A stretch of 31,128 bases of DNA from an uncultured beta proteobacterium (GCA_903885415.1 CAISIP010000048.1:1-31128); one strand, 5' to 3'. Positions 1 through 7,495 are shown, counted from the stretch's first letter. The notes: generated by a model from the letters alone, not told the origin. A program made the numbers and translations.

Positions 1-22
1 GCAGCAGCTTGGCAAACAACAT
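1..22 (-). CDS. Start of a partial gene, probably DUF47-family phosphate-transport accessory protein
   Basis: Only seven codons are inside the window, reading MLFAKLL from an ATG at position 22 leftward off the edge. DUF47 (PhoU-like, Pit-accessory) proteins of Burkholderiales typically begin MLFxKLLPREGNFF, which is why I suggest this family; this is recalled knowledge and a very short match. The upstream sequence carries a Pho-box-like double repeat followed by a -10-like hexamer, which would fit a phosphate gene. A GGGG stretch lies a few bases upstream of the ATG as a possible ribosome site. If correct, a pit phosphate permease gene would be expected further left, outside the window. Confidence 0.4.
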
Positions 23-39
23 CGGGTACCCCAAATGGA

Positions 40-73
40 AAAATAGGCCGAAAACGTGACCTATTAGTGACGG
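40..73 (-). promoter_or_regulatory. Pho-box-like promoter for the leftmost gene
   Basis: Reading the minus strand, CCGTCAC (73 to 67) and AGGTCAC (62 to 56) form two direct repeats separated by four A/T bases, i.e. an 11-bp period. The E. coli PhoB box is two CTGTCAT-type repeats with the same spacing. Exactly 10 bp after the second repeat is TATTTT (45 to 40), the position expected for the -10 element in a PhoB-activated promoter without a -35. The predicted transcript would start about ten bases before the ATG at 22. The match is by eye. Confidence 0.5.
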
Positions 74-185
74 CGCTCAGTGTAACCGTTGCCCCCGTGC
101 GGACGGCCGCCAGACGGGCACCTATCCGGCTTAACGCTGCGAAAAACGGCACGAGCAGCCGCCCCCTCCAGGCACAACACGTCCC

Positions 186-215
186 AGACGCCATCGCCTC
201 CGTGAAGAGGCGTCT
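186..215 (-). terminator. Overlapping hairpins downstream of acnB
   Basis: About 30 bases beyond the acnB stop codon there are two inverted repeats that share bases. CGCCTC (195-200) pairs with GAGGCG (207-212) around a 6-nt loop, and AGACGCC (186-192) pairs with GGCGTCT (209-215). They cannot form together. No T-run follows in the acnB direction, so this is a weak candidate for an intrinsic terminator; it may instead be a 3'-end stabilising structure. Nothing else is recognisable between here and the Pho-box-like promoter. Confidence 0.3.
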
Positions 216-242
216 ACCGTGCCCAGCGCCGGCCCATCGGGT

Positions 243-2843
243 TTAGGACGCGGTGCTTTCCTTGACCGACGCAGCTGCCTGGGTAAACGCGTCAATGCGG
301 TCGAAGTTGAGGTACTTGTAGACCTCGGCACTGGCGGCGGTCAAGACGCCCATGTCGGCCATGTATTGCGCCTTGGTGGGGATCTGTCCCAGCTTGGAAC
401 AGATGGCAGCCAGTTCCGCCGAACCCAGGTAGACATTCGAATTTTTCCCCAACCGGTTCGGGAAGTTGCGCGTCGATGTGCTGAACACGGTCGCCCCTTC
501 CTTGACCTGCGCCTGGTTGCCCATGCACAAGCTGCAGCCTGGCATCTCCATGCGGGCTCCTGCCGCGCCCAGCACACCGTAGTGCCCCTCCTCGCTGAGC
601 TGCTTAGCGTCCATCTTGGTGGGCGGAGCCATCCACAACTTGACCGGTATATCGCGCTTGTTTTCGAGCAGCTTGGACGCCGCGCGGAAATGGCCAATAT
701 TGGTCATGCAGCTGCCGATGAATACCTCGTCGATAGGCGACCCCGCCACCTCCGAGAGGGTCTTGACGTCGTCCGGATCGTTCGGGCAGGCAACGATAGG
801 CTCATGCACGTCGGCCAAGTCGATTTCAATCACAGCAGCGTACTGCGCGTCTGCATCGGCCTTCATCAGCACCGGGTTCGCGAGCCAATCCTGCATCGCC
901 CGGATGCGACGCTCGATCGTGCGCACGTCCTTGTATCCGGTGGCAATCATCCACTTGAGCATGGTGATATTGCTGGTGATGTATTCGATGATTGGCGCCT
1001 TGTCCAAATGCACCGTGCATCCGGCCGCCGAGCGCTCGGCCGAAGCATCGCTGAGCTCGAAAGCCTGTTCAACCTTCAAATCCGGCAAGCCCTCAATCTC
1101 CAGGATGCGACCCGAAAAAATATTTTTCTTGCCCTGCTTCGCAACGGTGAGCAGGCCGGCGCGGATCGCGTAGAGCGGAATCGCGTTGACCAGATCGCGC
1201 AACGTGACGCCCGGCTGCAACTGGCCCTTGAAGCGGACCAGCACGCTTTCGGGCATATCCAGCGGCATCACACCGGTGGCAGCTCCGAATGCGACCAGGC
1301 CTGATCCAGCCGGAAAGCTGATGCCGATCGGAAACCGGGTGTGGCTGTCTCCGCCGGTCCCCACGGTGTCGGGAAGCAGCATGCGGTTGAGCCAGCTGTG
1401 GATAATGCCGTCGCCCGGGTTCAGGCTGATGCCGCCGCGCGTGCTGATGAAGTCGGGCAGTTCATGGTGCATCTTGACGTCGACCGGCTTGGGATAGGCG
1501 GCGGTGTGGCAGAAGGACTGCATCACCAGGTCGGCACTAAAGCCCAGGCAGGCCAGATCCTTGAGTTCATCGCGCGTCATCGGACCGGTGGTGTCCTGCG
1601 AACCTACCGAGCTCATTTTGGGTTCGCAGTAGGTACCCGGACGCACGCCCTGCCCGCCCGGCAAACCGACTGCGCGCCCGACCATCTTCTGCGCCAGCGT
1701 AAAGCCCGCCTTTGTCATACCCGGGTTTTGCGGCAACCTGAACAACTCGCTCACCGGAAGTCCCAGCGCTTCACGGGCCTTGGCCGTGAGTCCGCGGCCA
1801 ATGATCAGCGGAATGCGCCCGCCAGCGCGAACCTCGTCAAACAGCACCGCGCTCTTGAGCTGAAACTCGGCGATCACCTTGCCATCCTTGAGCGCCCGGC
1901 CTTCGTAAGGCCGCAGTTCGACGACGTCGCCCATGTTCATCTGGCTGACATCGAGTTCGATTGGCAAGGCGCCCGAATCTTCCATGGTGTTGTAGAAGAT
2001 GGGGGCGATCTTGCCTCCCAGACACACCCCGCCGAAGCGCTTGTTCGGAACGAAGGGAATGTCCTCCCCGGTAAACCACAGCACCGAGTTGGTAGCGGAC
2101 TTGCGACTCGAACCGGTGCCGACCACGTCGCCCACATAGGCCACCAGATGGCCACGCGCGCGCAGGTCCTCGATGAACTTGACCGGCCCGCGCTTGCCTT
2201 CTTGCTCCGGGCTGATCCCCGGCCGTGCATTCTTGTGCATCGCCAGCGCATGCAGGGGTATGTCGGGCCGGCTCCACGCGTCCGGCGCCGGCGAAAGATC
2301 GTCGGTGTTGATTTCGCCAGCCACCTTAAAAACGCTCACCGTGATGCTCTCAGGCACCTCCGGGCGACTGGTGAACCACTCGCCCTGTGCCCAGCTCTGC
2401 AGCACTGCTTTGGCGTGCGCATTGCCCTTGTCTGCCAGTTCCTTGACGTCGTGAAACTGGTCGAACATCAGCAAGGTCTTCGTCAGCGCCTGCGCCGCCT
2501 TTGCCGCTACCGCCTCGTCTGCGAGTAACTCGACCAGAGGGCTGATGTTGTAGCCACCGAGCATGGTGCCCAGCAGTTCGGTGGCCTTCGCGCGACTGAT
2601 CGGCGCACAGGACTCGGTTCCATGGGCAACCGCAGCCAGGTAACTGGCTTTGACCTTGGCGGCGTCATCGACGCCGGCCGGAACCCGGTACGCTATGAGC
2701 TCGAGCAGTTCGGCGCCCTCGCTCTGCGAGCGCACGGTCTTGAGCAACTCGACCAGCTCTGCGCACTGCTGCGCCGATAGTGGCAATGGCGGAATGCCGA
2801 GCGCGGCGCGCTCGGCGACATGGATTCGATAGGCTTGCAACAT
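243..2843 (-). CDS. acnB: Aconitate hydratase B (bifunctional aconitase / 2-methylisocitrate dehydratase)
   Basis: This 866-residue cytoplasmic [4Fe-4S] enzyme interconverts citrate and isocitrate in the TCA cycle and, in many bacteria, also handles 2-methyl-cis-aconitate. The length and domain order are those of AcnB: an N-terminal HEAT-like domain, the mobile swivel domain (around residues 165-380), then the catalytic domains. The three cluster ligands are visible as Cys712 in FIGSCMTNIGHF and Cys770/Cys773 in GCSLCMGN, closely matching E. coli AcnB positions. The ATG at 2843 is preceded by a GGGAG ribosome site. It is the last gene of a leftward unit mdh - CoA-ester lyase - exported protein - acnB, with 43 bp to the gene before it. 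No frameshift or missing key residue is seen. Confidence 0.97.
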   Translation of the reverse strand: MLQAYRIHVAERAALGIPPLPLSAQQCAELVELLKTVRSQSEGAELLELIAYRVPAGVDDAAKVKASYLAAVAHGTESCAPISRAKATELLGTMLGGYNISPLVELLADEAVAAKAAQALTKTLLMFDQFHDVKELADKGNAHAKAVLQSWAQGEWFTSRPEVPESITVSVFKVAGEINTDDLSPAPDAWSRPDIPLHALAMHKNARPGISPEQEGKRGPVKFIEDLRARGHLVAYVGDVVGTGSSRKSATNSVLWFTGEDIPFVPNKRFGGVCLGGKIAPIFYNTMEDSGALPIELDVSQMNMGDVVELRPYEGRALKDGKVIAEFQLKSAVLFDEVRAGGRIPLIIGRGLTAKAREALGLPVSELFRLPQNPGMTKAGFTLAQKMVGRAVGLPGGQGVRPGTYCEPKMSSVGSQDTTGPMTRDELKDLACLGFSADLVMQSFCHTAAYPKPVDVKMHHELPDFISTRGGISLNPGDGIIHSWLNRMLLPDTVGTGGDSHTRFPIGISFPAGSGLVAFGAATGVMPLDMPESVLVRFKGQLQPGVTLRDLVNAIPLYAIRAGLLTVAKQGKKNIFSGRILEIEGLPDLKVEQAFELSDASAERSAAGCTVHLDKAPIIEYITSNITMLKWMIATGYKDVRTIERRIRAMQDWLANPVLMKADADAQYAAVIEIDLADVHEPIVACPNDPDDVKTLSEVAGSPIDEVFIGSCMTNIGHFRAASKLLENKRDIPVKLWMAPPTKMDAKQLSEEGHYGVLGAAGARMEMPGCSLCMGNQAQVKEGATVFSTSTRNFPNRLGKNSNVYLGSAELAAICSKLGQIPTKAQYMADMGVLTAASAEVYKYLNFDRIDAFTQAAASVKESTAS

Positions 2844-2886
2844 GGTTCACTCCCTCTAAAAAACGTTCCTGCCATCGCGCCGACCC

Positions 2887-3447
2887 TCAGTCGGCGACGG
2901 TCCTGACCTTGGGCGCCGCCGACTGAGGGTCCAGCATGCTGACCGGTGGATTGCGGCGATTGGCCTGCGCCACCAACGCCTGCGCTGGACTCTGGCATTC
3001 GTCGGCCAGTCGCCGCCCCAACTTTTGGTCCATCAGCATCGACTTGGTGGCAATCTGCAGCCACACGATTCCTGCCACCGGATCCTCCAGCCGGACCACC
3101 CCCGTACTGGTATGCTGCGGCGAGAGCCGGTAGACAGACTTGCCAAAGCGCAGACTAAAAAAGCCAGCCGTCGCCGGATCCGGCGTGAGCACGACTTGGG
3201 CCCCCAGCTCGCACGGCAGCGTGCCGGTGTGCACCAACTGCGCGATGGCGATCTCGGCGTCGGTCAGCGGCGCCCGCTGCTGCGCTGCCAAGTTGCGCGC
3301 AGCGCCACGATCGGTGCGGCTCGTTCGGGTCTCGACCCGTTCGACTGCGGCGCTGGCGCCTTGCGCCATCGCCGTCGTCACCGTGCCGCCCGCCAAAGCG
3401 CCAAGGGCGAGCGCAGCAGCGATCATCGGGTCAGGGAAAATTTTCAT
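2887..3447 (-). CDS. Small exported protein of unknown function in the mdh-acnB operon
   Basis: This encodes a 186-residue protein with no domain I can name. Residues 1-29 look like a Sec signal peptide (MKIF start, a hydrophobic stretch rich in Ala/Leu/Gly, and an AMA-Q cleavage site), so the mature product is probably periplasmic. Two cysteines remain after cleavage (in TLPCELG and ADECQSP) and could form a disulfide. The rest is mixed polar with a predicted beta-rich middle (QVVLTPDP, GFFSLRFGKSVYRL, GIVWLQIATKS). The ATG has a GGAAAG ribosome site about eight bases upstream. It lies 30 bp after the CoA-ester lyase stop and 43 bp before acnB, so it is almost certainly co-transcribed with TCA-cycle genes. 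I recall uncharacterised proteins at this locus in other Comamonadaceae, but no role. Confidence 0.85.
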   Translation of the reverse strand: MKIFPDPMIAAALALGALAGGTVTTAMAQGASAAVERVETRTSRTDRGAARNLAAQQRAPLTDAEIAIAQLVHTGTLPCELGAQVVLTPDPATAGFFSLRFGKSVYRLSPQHTSTGVVRLEDPVAGIVWLQIATKSMLMDQKLGRRLADECQSPAQALVAQANRRNPPVSMLDPQSAAPKVRTVAD

Positions 3448-3477
3448 CGTTGCTTTCCGTGTGACGAGCCGTACCGA

Positions 3478-4518
3478 TCAGGTTCGATAGTGCGCGGAAA
3501 AATACTGGCGCACCTCCGGCGCGAGCGACTGGCCAGTGCGGTACGCCCGCTCAAGTACCTGCCAGAAGAAACGATAGCTTGCGCGGTCGTGCAACTGACC
3601 CTGGTAGTCTAAAGGAGCCCAGTCGGCGCCCTGCGCGCGAAGAATGATTTCGCTCGCCATATCGATTTCACTCTCCAGCGGGGCAAAGGCCTCCAGAATC
3701 GGCCGGATCTGGTCCGGGTGGATGCTCCACATGCGAAGGTACGCAAATTCGCGCGCCGCCTTGCGTGCCGCTTCCCGCACAACAGCCCGGTCACGAAACT
3801 CGGTCACGACGCAGTGGGAAGGCACCTTGCCGTGTGCATGGCAAGCCGAGGCAATCTCCGTTTTCGCGCGCAACACCAGGGGATTGGAAAACTGACCGGG
3901 TCCCGACATTCCCTGCGCCGGAATAGCCCCCGCGTGCGCGGAAACAAAGTCCATCAGGCCAAAACTCATCGACTGCACGCGCGGATGCGCGGCGATGTCA
4001 AAGGCGCGATGCACCGCTGCCGGCGACTCGATCAGCACATGAACCGGAAGCTCCCGCGCGGCCAGGCCGGAGGCGGCACTGTCCATCATCGCAACGGCGC
4101 GGTCTACGTCGCGCACTGACTCTACCTTGGGAATCATCAGGTGGCATAGCGCCGCGCCAGCGCCGCCGACGATGATCTGCACATCCTGCTCAAAGGCCGG
4201 ATGGTCCACCGGGTGAACCCGAACTGCAATTCGCGCCGTGGGCCGCTGCATGCCGTCGCCGTCCCGAACAAGCGGCATCCGGCTTTGTCTGGCCAGCGCA
4301 ACCACCATCTGCGCATGGTCTCGCTCGGCACCAACTGCCGCACCGTCCTCACAGTCGAGCGTCACATCAAACATGCACACGCCGAACTCATCGCTGAGCT
4401 CCGCCTGCAAGGCGAGGCTCTTGCGCATGCGCGCCTCAACGCCGCTGTAGTGGTCGCAAACGGGAATCGACCCGGCCACCGCCTGGGCGCCCAGAAGTAC
4501 CTCGCGCGGGTGCCTCAC
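3478..4518 (-). CDS. CoA-ester lyase of the HpcH/HpaI aldolase - CitE-like family
   Basis: This 346-residue protein belongs to the CitE/malyl-CoA lyase TIM-barrel family, whose members cleave or form (S)-malyl-CoA, citramalyl-CoA or citryl-CoA using Mg2+. Family sequences seen include FDVTLDCEDGAAVG (acidic metal/substrate region), RVHPVDHP, HVLIESPAAVHRAFDIA (conserved Glu) and SFGLMDFVSAHAG. No citD/citF citrate lyase partners are present, so true citrate lyase activity is unlikely; a malyl-CoA or related activity beside malate dehydrogenase is an inference. The start is GTG at 4518, which gives the N-terminus MRHPREVLLGAQA expected for this group; the ribosome site (AGGCG) is weak. It follows mdh by 15 bp, suggesting translational coupling. 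The exact substrate cannot be read from sequence. Confidence 0.88.
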   Translation of the reverse strand: MRHPREVLLGAQAVAGSIPVCDHYSGVEARMRKSLALQAELSDEFGVCMFDVTLDCEDGAAVGAERDHAQMVVALARQSRMPLVRDGDGMQRPTARIAVRVHPVDHPAFEQDVQIIVGGAGAALCHLMIPKVESVRDVDRAVAMMDSAASGLAARELPVHVLIESPAAVHRAFDIAAHPRVQSMSFGLMDFVSAHAGAIPAQGMSGPGQFSNPLVLRAKTEIASACHAHGKVPSHCVVTEFRDRAVVREAARKAAREFAYLRMWSIHPDQIRPILEAFAPLESEIDMASEIILRAQGADWAPLDYQGQLHDRASYRFFWQVLERAYRTGQSLAPEVRQYFSAHYRT

Positions 4519-4533
4519 CGCCTGCTACGCCGC

Positions 4534-5520
4534 TTAGAGAAGATGCGCTACGCCCGCTTGCTCTTCCTGCAACTCCTTGAGCGTCTTGTCGATGCACTCC
4601 TGGCTGAATGCATCTACCGCCAAGCCTTCGACCAATTTGTACTCGCCGCCTTCGCAGCGGACGGCGAAGCCGAACATGGTGTCTTTCGGTATCCCGTATT
4701 GCCCGTCCGATGCGATTCCCATCGTTACCCATTTTTCACCGGTGCCCAAGGCCCAGTCGCGCATATGGTCGATCGCCGCGTTGGCCGCCGACGCGGCGGA
4801 GGACACGCCACGCGCAGCGATGATGGCAGCGCCGCGCTTGGCAACCGTGGGGATGAAGGTGTTCACGTTCCACCCATGGTCATTGATCAGGTCTTTGACA
4901 CTTTGTCCCTTGATGGTGGCGAAGCGGTAGTCCGGGTACATGCTCGGCGAATGGTTCCCCCACACCACCAGCTTCTCGATGTCGGCCACCGCCTGCGCGG
5001 TCTTGGCCGCAATCTGGCTCAAGGCGCGGTTGTGGTCCAGTCGCAGCATGGCGGTGAAGTTCTTGCGCGGCAGGTCGGGCGCGCTCTTCATCGCGATATA
5101 GGCGTTGGTGTTAGCCGGATTTCCGACCACCAGCACGCGCACATTGCGGCTGGCGACCGCGTTGAGCGCCCGGCCCTGTGCGGTAAATATCTGGGCATTG
5201 GCCGCCAGCAAGTCGGCGCGCTCCATGCCGGGACCGCGCGGCCGCGCTCCCACGAGCAGCGCGTAATCCGAGTCCTTGAAGGCCGTCATCGGGTCGCCGT
5301 GCGCCTGCATGCCAGCGAGCAGCGGGAAAGCGCAGTCCTCCAACTCCATCATGACGCCTTTGAGCGCGTTTTGCGCCTTCTCGTCGGGGACTTCGAGCAG
5401 CTGCAAGATCACCGGTTGGTCCGCACCGAGCATGGCGCCGCTGGCGATGCGAAACAGCAGGGCATAACCGATTTGGCCGGCGGCACCGGTAACGGCGACG
5501 CGGACGGGTTCTTTGCTCAT
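4534..5520 (-). CDS. mdh: Malate dehydrogenase (NAD-dependent)
   Basis: This 328-residue cytoplasmic enzyme oxidises malate to oxaloacetate with NAD+. It has the N-terminal Rossmann motif VTGAAGQIGYALLFRIASG, the mobile-loop arginines in GARPRGPGMERADLL, the NPANTNA segment, and the catalytic His190 in VVWGNHSPSMYPDY. The length matches the beta-proteobacterial type of MDH. The ATG at 5520 has a GGAG about nine bases upstream. mdh is the first gene of the leftward unit that continues into the CoA-ester lyase, the exported protein and acnB, and it diverges from the gntR regulator, which suggests local control. Nothing unusual is seen in the coding sequence. Confidence 0.97.
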   Translation of the reverse strand: MSKEPVRVAVTGAAGQIGYALLFRIASGAMLGADQPVILQLLEVPDEKAQNALKGVMMELEDCAFPLLAGMQAHGDPMTAFKDSDYALLVGARPRGPGMERADLLAANAQIFTAQGRALNAVASRNVRVLVVGNPANTNAYIAMKSAPDLPRKNFTAMLRLDHNRALSQIAAKTAQAVADIEKLVVWGNHSPSMYPDYRFATIKGQSVKDLINDHGWNVNTFIPTVAKRGAAIIAARGVSSAASAANAAIDHMRDWALGTGEKWVTMGIASDGQYGIPKDTMFGFAVRCEGGEYKLVEGLAVDAFSQECIDKTLKELQEEQAGVAHLL

Positions 5521-5601
5521 GGCGGGGGCTCCAGAAATGGTGGGCTAAGGCGTGTCGGGCACGCCGCCCCGTACAGCAGCCGGGGCGGCGCAAGCGCAAC
5601 G

Positions 5602-5631
5602 AGTTTAACCTTGAATAGACGAAGGGGTCAA
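5602..5631 (-). promoter_or_regulatory. Candidate mdh promoter
   Basis: On the minus strand TTGACC (5631 to 5626) is followed after 18 bp by TAAACT (5607 to 5602), a reasonable sigma-70-like pair. The transcript would start around 5595, leaving a leader of roughly 75 bases to the mdh ATG at 5520. The palindrome attributed to GntR lies 12 bp beyond the -35 element, so the regulator could influence this promoter too. The sequence match is moderate and unaided by any data. Confidence 0.4.
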
Positions 5632-5632
5632 T

Positions 5633-5660
5633 TTGTCTTATGTCTTATATAAGATAAAAT
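5633..5660 (+). promoter_or_regulatory. gntR promoter with a palindromic operator in its spacer
   Basis: TTGTCT (5633-5638) and TAAAAT (5655-5660) are separated by 16 bp and form a good sigma-70-like promoter reading toward gntR. The 12-bp perfect palindrome TCTTATATAAGA (5643-5654) fills most of that spacer, the classic position for a repressor site. GntR-family proteins bind short palindromes as dimers and often repress themselves, so this is the best operator candidate in the window. The hexamer GTCTTA also occurs just upstream (5636-5640 plus 5635) as a partial direct repeat. Confidence 0.55.
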
Positions 5661-5707
5661 CCACACTCCGTACCGTCGCGTCAACGCCCCCACCGGCCCC
5701 CTCACGC

Positions 5708-6505
5708 ATGATCCCCACGCCGACATTCTCCGCCAGTCGCCTTGATGAGTCGCCGCCTGATGAGCCGGCCCGCAACGGCGCACCCGCCTTCAGCCCGCTG
5801 TACCAGCAGATCAAGGCGCTGATCCTCAGGAGCCTGCGCGCCGGAGAGTGGCAGCCGGGCGAGGCCATTCCCAGCGAACTGGAGTTTGCCGCACGCTTTC
5901 GGGTAAGCCAGGGTCCGGTGCGAAAAGCGATTGACGAGCTGGCGGCCGAAAACCTGCTGCTACGCCGCCAGGGCAAGGGAACCTTCGTAGCGACCCACGC
6001 CGAGCGTCAGGTTCAGTACCGATTCCTCAGGCTGATCCCGAACGACGGCGACCCGAACAGCGAAGTCCCGGCGCAGCGCAAGATCATCGACTGCAGGCGG
6101 CTGCGTTCGTCGGCCGAGACGGCGCGCGCGCTCGAACTACGCACCGGAGACGCGGTACTGCAAGTGCGCCGCGTGCTGTCATTCGACGGACAAGCGACCA
6201 TCCTAGAAGACCTCTGGCTGCCCGGTGGACCGTTCAAGGGCCTCACCGCCGAGCGCCTGAGCGCGGACCAGGGGCCTATGTACGCACTGTTCGAGGCAGA
6301 ATTCGGCGTTCGCATGGTGAGAGCCGAAGAAAAAATCCGCGCGGTTCTGCCGGATGCAACCCAGTCGGCCCTGCTCCATGTGGACCCCGGAACCCCTCTG
6401 CTCAGCGTGGAACGCATTGCCTTCACCTACGACAACCACGCGATCGAACTGCGTCGGGGCCTTTACCGCACCGACCACCATTACTACAGGAACGTGCTCA
6501 GCTGA
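5708..6505 (+). CDS. GntR-family transcriptional regulator (HutC/UTRA type)
   Basis: This is a DNA-binding regulator of 265 residues from the ATG at 5708. The winged-helix domain (about residues 30-100) shows SPLYQQIKALILRSLRAGEW, AIPSELEFAARFRVSQGPVR and LLRRQGKGTFV. The rest matches a UTRA ligand-binding domain of the HutC subfamily, which senses small metabolites. The reading frame is open back to a TTG at 5633, but that TTG overlaps the predicted -35 element, so translation must start later; 5708 is the first ATG in frame after the promoter, though its ribosome site is poor. The gene lies between divergent mdh and the sdh operon, so control of TCA-cycle genes by a carboxylate signal is a fair inference; ligand and targets are unknown. 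Confidence 0.9.
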   Translation: MIPTPTFSASRLDESPPDEPARNGAPAFSPLYQQIKALILRSLRAGEWQPGEAIPSELEFAARFRVSQGPVRKAIDELAAENLLLRRQGKGTFVATHAERQVQYRFLRLIPNDGDPNSEVPAQRKIIDCRRLRSSAETARALELRTGDAVLQVRRVLSFDGQATILEDLWLPGGPFKGLTAERLSADQGPMYALFEAEFGVRMVRAEEKIRAVLPDATQSALLHVDPGTPLLSVERIAFTYDNHAIELRRGLYRTDHHYYRNVLS

Positions 6506-6530
6506 TCCATTCCAGCCCGCCGGCAGAAAG

Positions 6531-6581
6531 GTTGGTGGGTGCAATAGAATTTGGTGTTGATGCAGTGCACAAACCACCAAC
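6531..6581. promoter_or_regulatory. Inverted repeat in the sdh leader region
   Basis: GTTGGTGG (6531-6538) and CCACCAAC (6574-6581) are perfect 8-bp inverted repeats 35 bp apart, in the 104-bp gap between gntR and sdhC. Between them lie TAGAAT (6545-6550), a good -10-like hexamer without a convincing -35, and a second small symmetric element, TGCAGTGCA (6561-6569). The arrangement may be a regulator site flanking the sdh promoter or an mRNA leader stem. I cannot decide which from sequence alone. Confidence 0.35.
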
Positions 6582-6609
6582 AAACCGGGCCGCAGAGGGC
6601 AATCACTTC

Positions 6610-7053
6610 ATGAACGAACTGGCATCGAAGCCGCCGGCCAAGCGGCCCGAATTTCGCAACATCCACGCGCTTCGGGACCTGCCCGGATACCGTCTGCCGC
6701 TTGCGGGTCTGGTGTCCATCTTGCACCGGATCAGCGGGGCACTGATGTTCCTGCTGCTGCCGTTCATCATCTGGATGTTTGACACCTCGGTCTCATCCGA
6801 GATCTCTTTCACTCGTTTCACGGGTGCCTTCAACAAGGGGGTTGGGCCGCTAGCGGGCTGGTTCATGAAACTGGTGGCCCTGGCGCTGATCTGGGCCTTC
6901 TTGCACCACCTAATCGCCGGCTTGCGCCACTTGTGGATGGACGTCCACCACGCTGTGGACGCGCAATTTGGCAAGCGTTCGGCCGCGGTGACCCTGGTGC
7001 TGAGTGTGGGGTTGACGGTCATTTTGGGCGCCAAGCTGCTTGGCGCGTACTGA
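6610..7053 (+). CDS. sdhC: Succinate dehydrogenase cytochrome b556 subunit
   Basis: This 147-residue integral membrane subunit of complex II anchors SdhAB to the inner membrane and shares heme b and the quinone site with SdhD. Family marks are LVSILHRISGALMFLLLPF (HRxSG motif and first membrane helix), a second helix near KLVALALIWAFLHHLIAGL, the heme-ligand region GLRHLWMD, and a third helix near the C-terminus (VTLVLSVGLTVILGAKLLG). The frame is open upstream to a TTG at 6532, but the ATG at 6610 has a GAGGG site about ten bases upstream and gives the expected N-terminus. It opens the sdhCDAB-sdhE-gltA unit; 76 bp separate it from sdhD. Confidence 0.95.
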   Translation: MNELASKPPAKRPEFRNIHALRDLPGYRLPLAGLVSILHRISGALMFLLLPFIIWMFDTSVSSEISFTRFTGAFNKGVGPLAGWFMKLVALALIWAFLHHLIAGLRHLWMDVHHAVDAQFGKRSAAVTLVLSVGLTVILGAKLLGAY

Positions 7054-7129
7054 GCCCCCGGGGTCCTCAAAGGAACACGGCATCGAATTGGCGGTGCAGG
7101 ACTCGCCAAATGAATAGAAGGATGGAGCC

Positions 7130-7495
7130 ATGGCAGTGAATTTCGGATCGCGTCGCATTGTGGTGGGCGCCCATTATGGTTTGCGCGACTGGCTGAGCCA
7201 GCGCGTCACAGCCGCCTTGATGGCGCTGTTCACACTGGCGCTGCTGCTGCAGGTCGTGCTCAGCAAGGGCCCGCTGGGCTATGACCGGTGGGCTGCCATA
7301 TTTTCAACGCAGTGGATGAAGGTGCTGACCTTCGTCGTAATCGTCGCACTGATCTATCACGTATGGGTCGGGATGCGCGATATTTGGATGGATTACATCA
7401 AACCGGTGTCGTTGCGTTTGTCGCTGCAGGTGTTCACCATCGCCTGGCTGGTCGGCTGCGCTGGTTGGTCCATCCAGGTCCTCTGGCGGCTTTGA
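7130..7495 (+). CDS. sdhD: Succinate dehydrogenase hydrophobic membrane anchor subunit
   Basis: This is the second membrane anchor of complex II, 121 residues with three membrane helices (around residues 22-45, 62-82 and 96-118). The segment IYHVWVGMRDIWMDYIKP carries the conserved histidine and the Asp-Tyr pair associated with heme b and quinone binding. The N-terminal GSRRIVVGAHYGLRDWLSQR is typical of the beta-proteobacterial form. A GGAG ribosome site lies just before the ATG. It is followed 39 bp later by sdhA. No unusual feature is seen. Confidence 0.95.
   Translation: MAVNFGSRRIVVGAHYGLRDWLSQRVTAALMALFTLALLLQVVLSKGPLGYDRWAAIFSTQWMKVLTFVVIVALIYHVWVGMRDIWMDYIKPVSLRLSLQVFTIAWLVGCAGWSIQVLWRL

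Noticed and set aside
219..1304. Long open frame opposite acnB (361 codons), and a second at 1341-2528
   Set aside because: acnB is certain on the other strand with all cluster ligands intact. The antisense frames show no family features and are the usual by-product of GC-rich codon bias.
4201..5652. 483-codon open frame opposite mdh and the CoA-ester lyase
   Set aside because: It spans two well-supported genes and their control region, has low-complexity His/Arg-rich translation and no recognisable domain.
5633..5707. TTG start of gntR at 5633
   Set aside because: That codon lies in the predicted -35 element, so it would not be in the mRNA; the ATG at 5708 is preferred.
7088..7109. TTGGCG / CGCCAA inverted repeat in the sdhC-sdhD gap
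   Set aside because: Six pairs with a ten-base loop inside an operon is easily expected by chance at this GC content.
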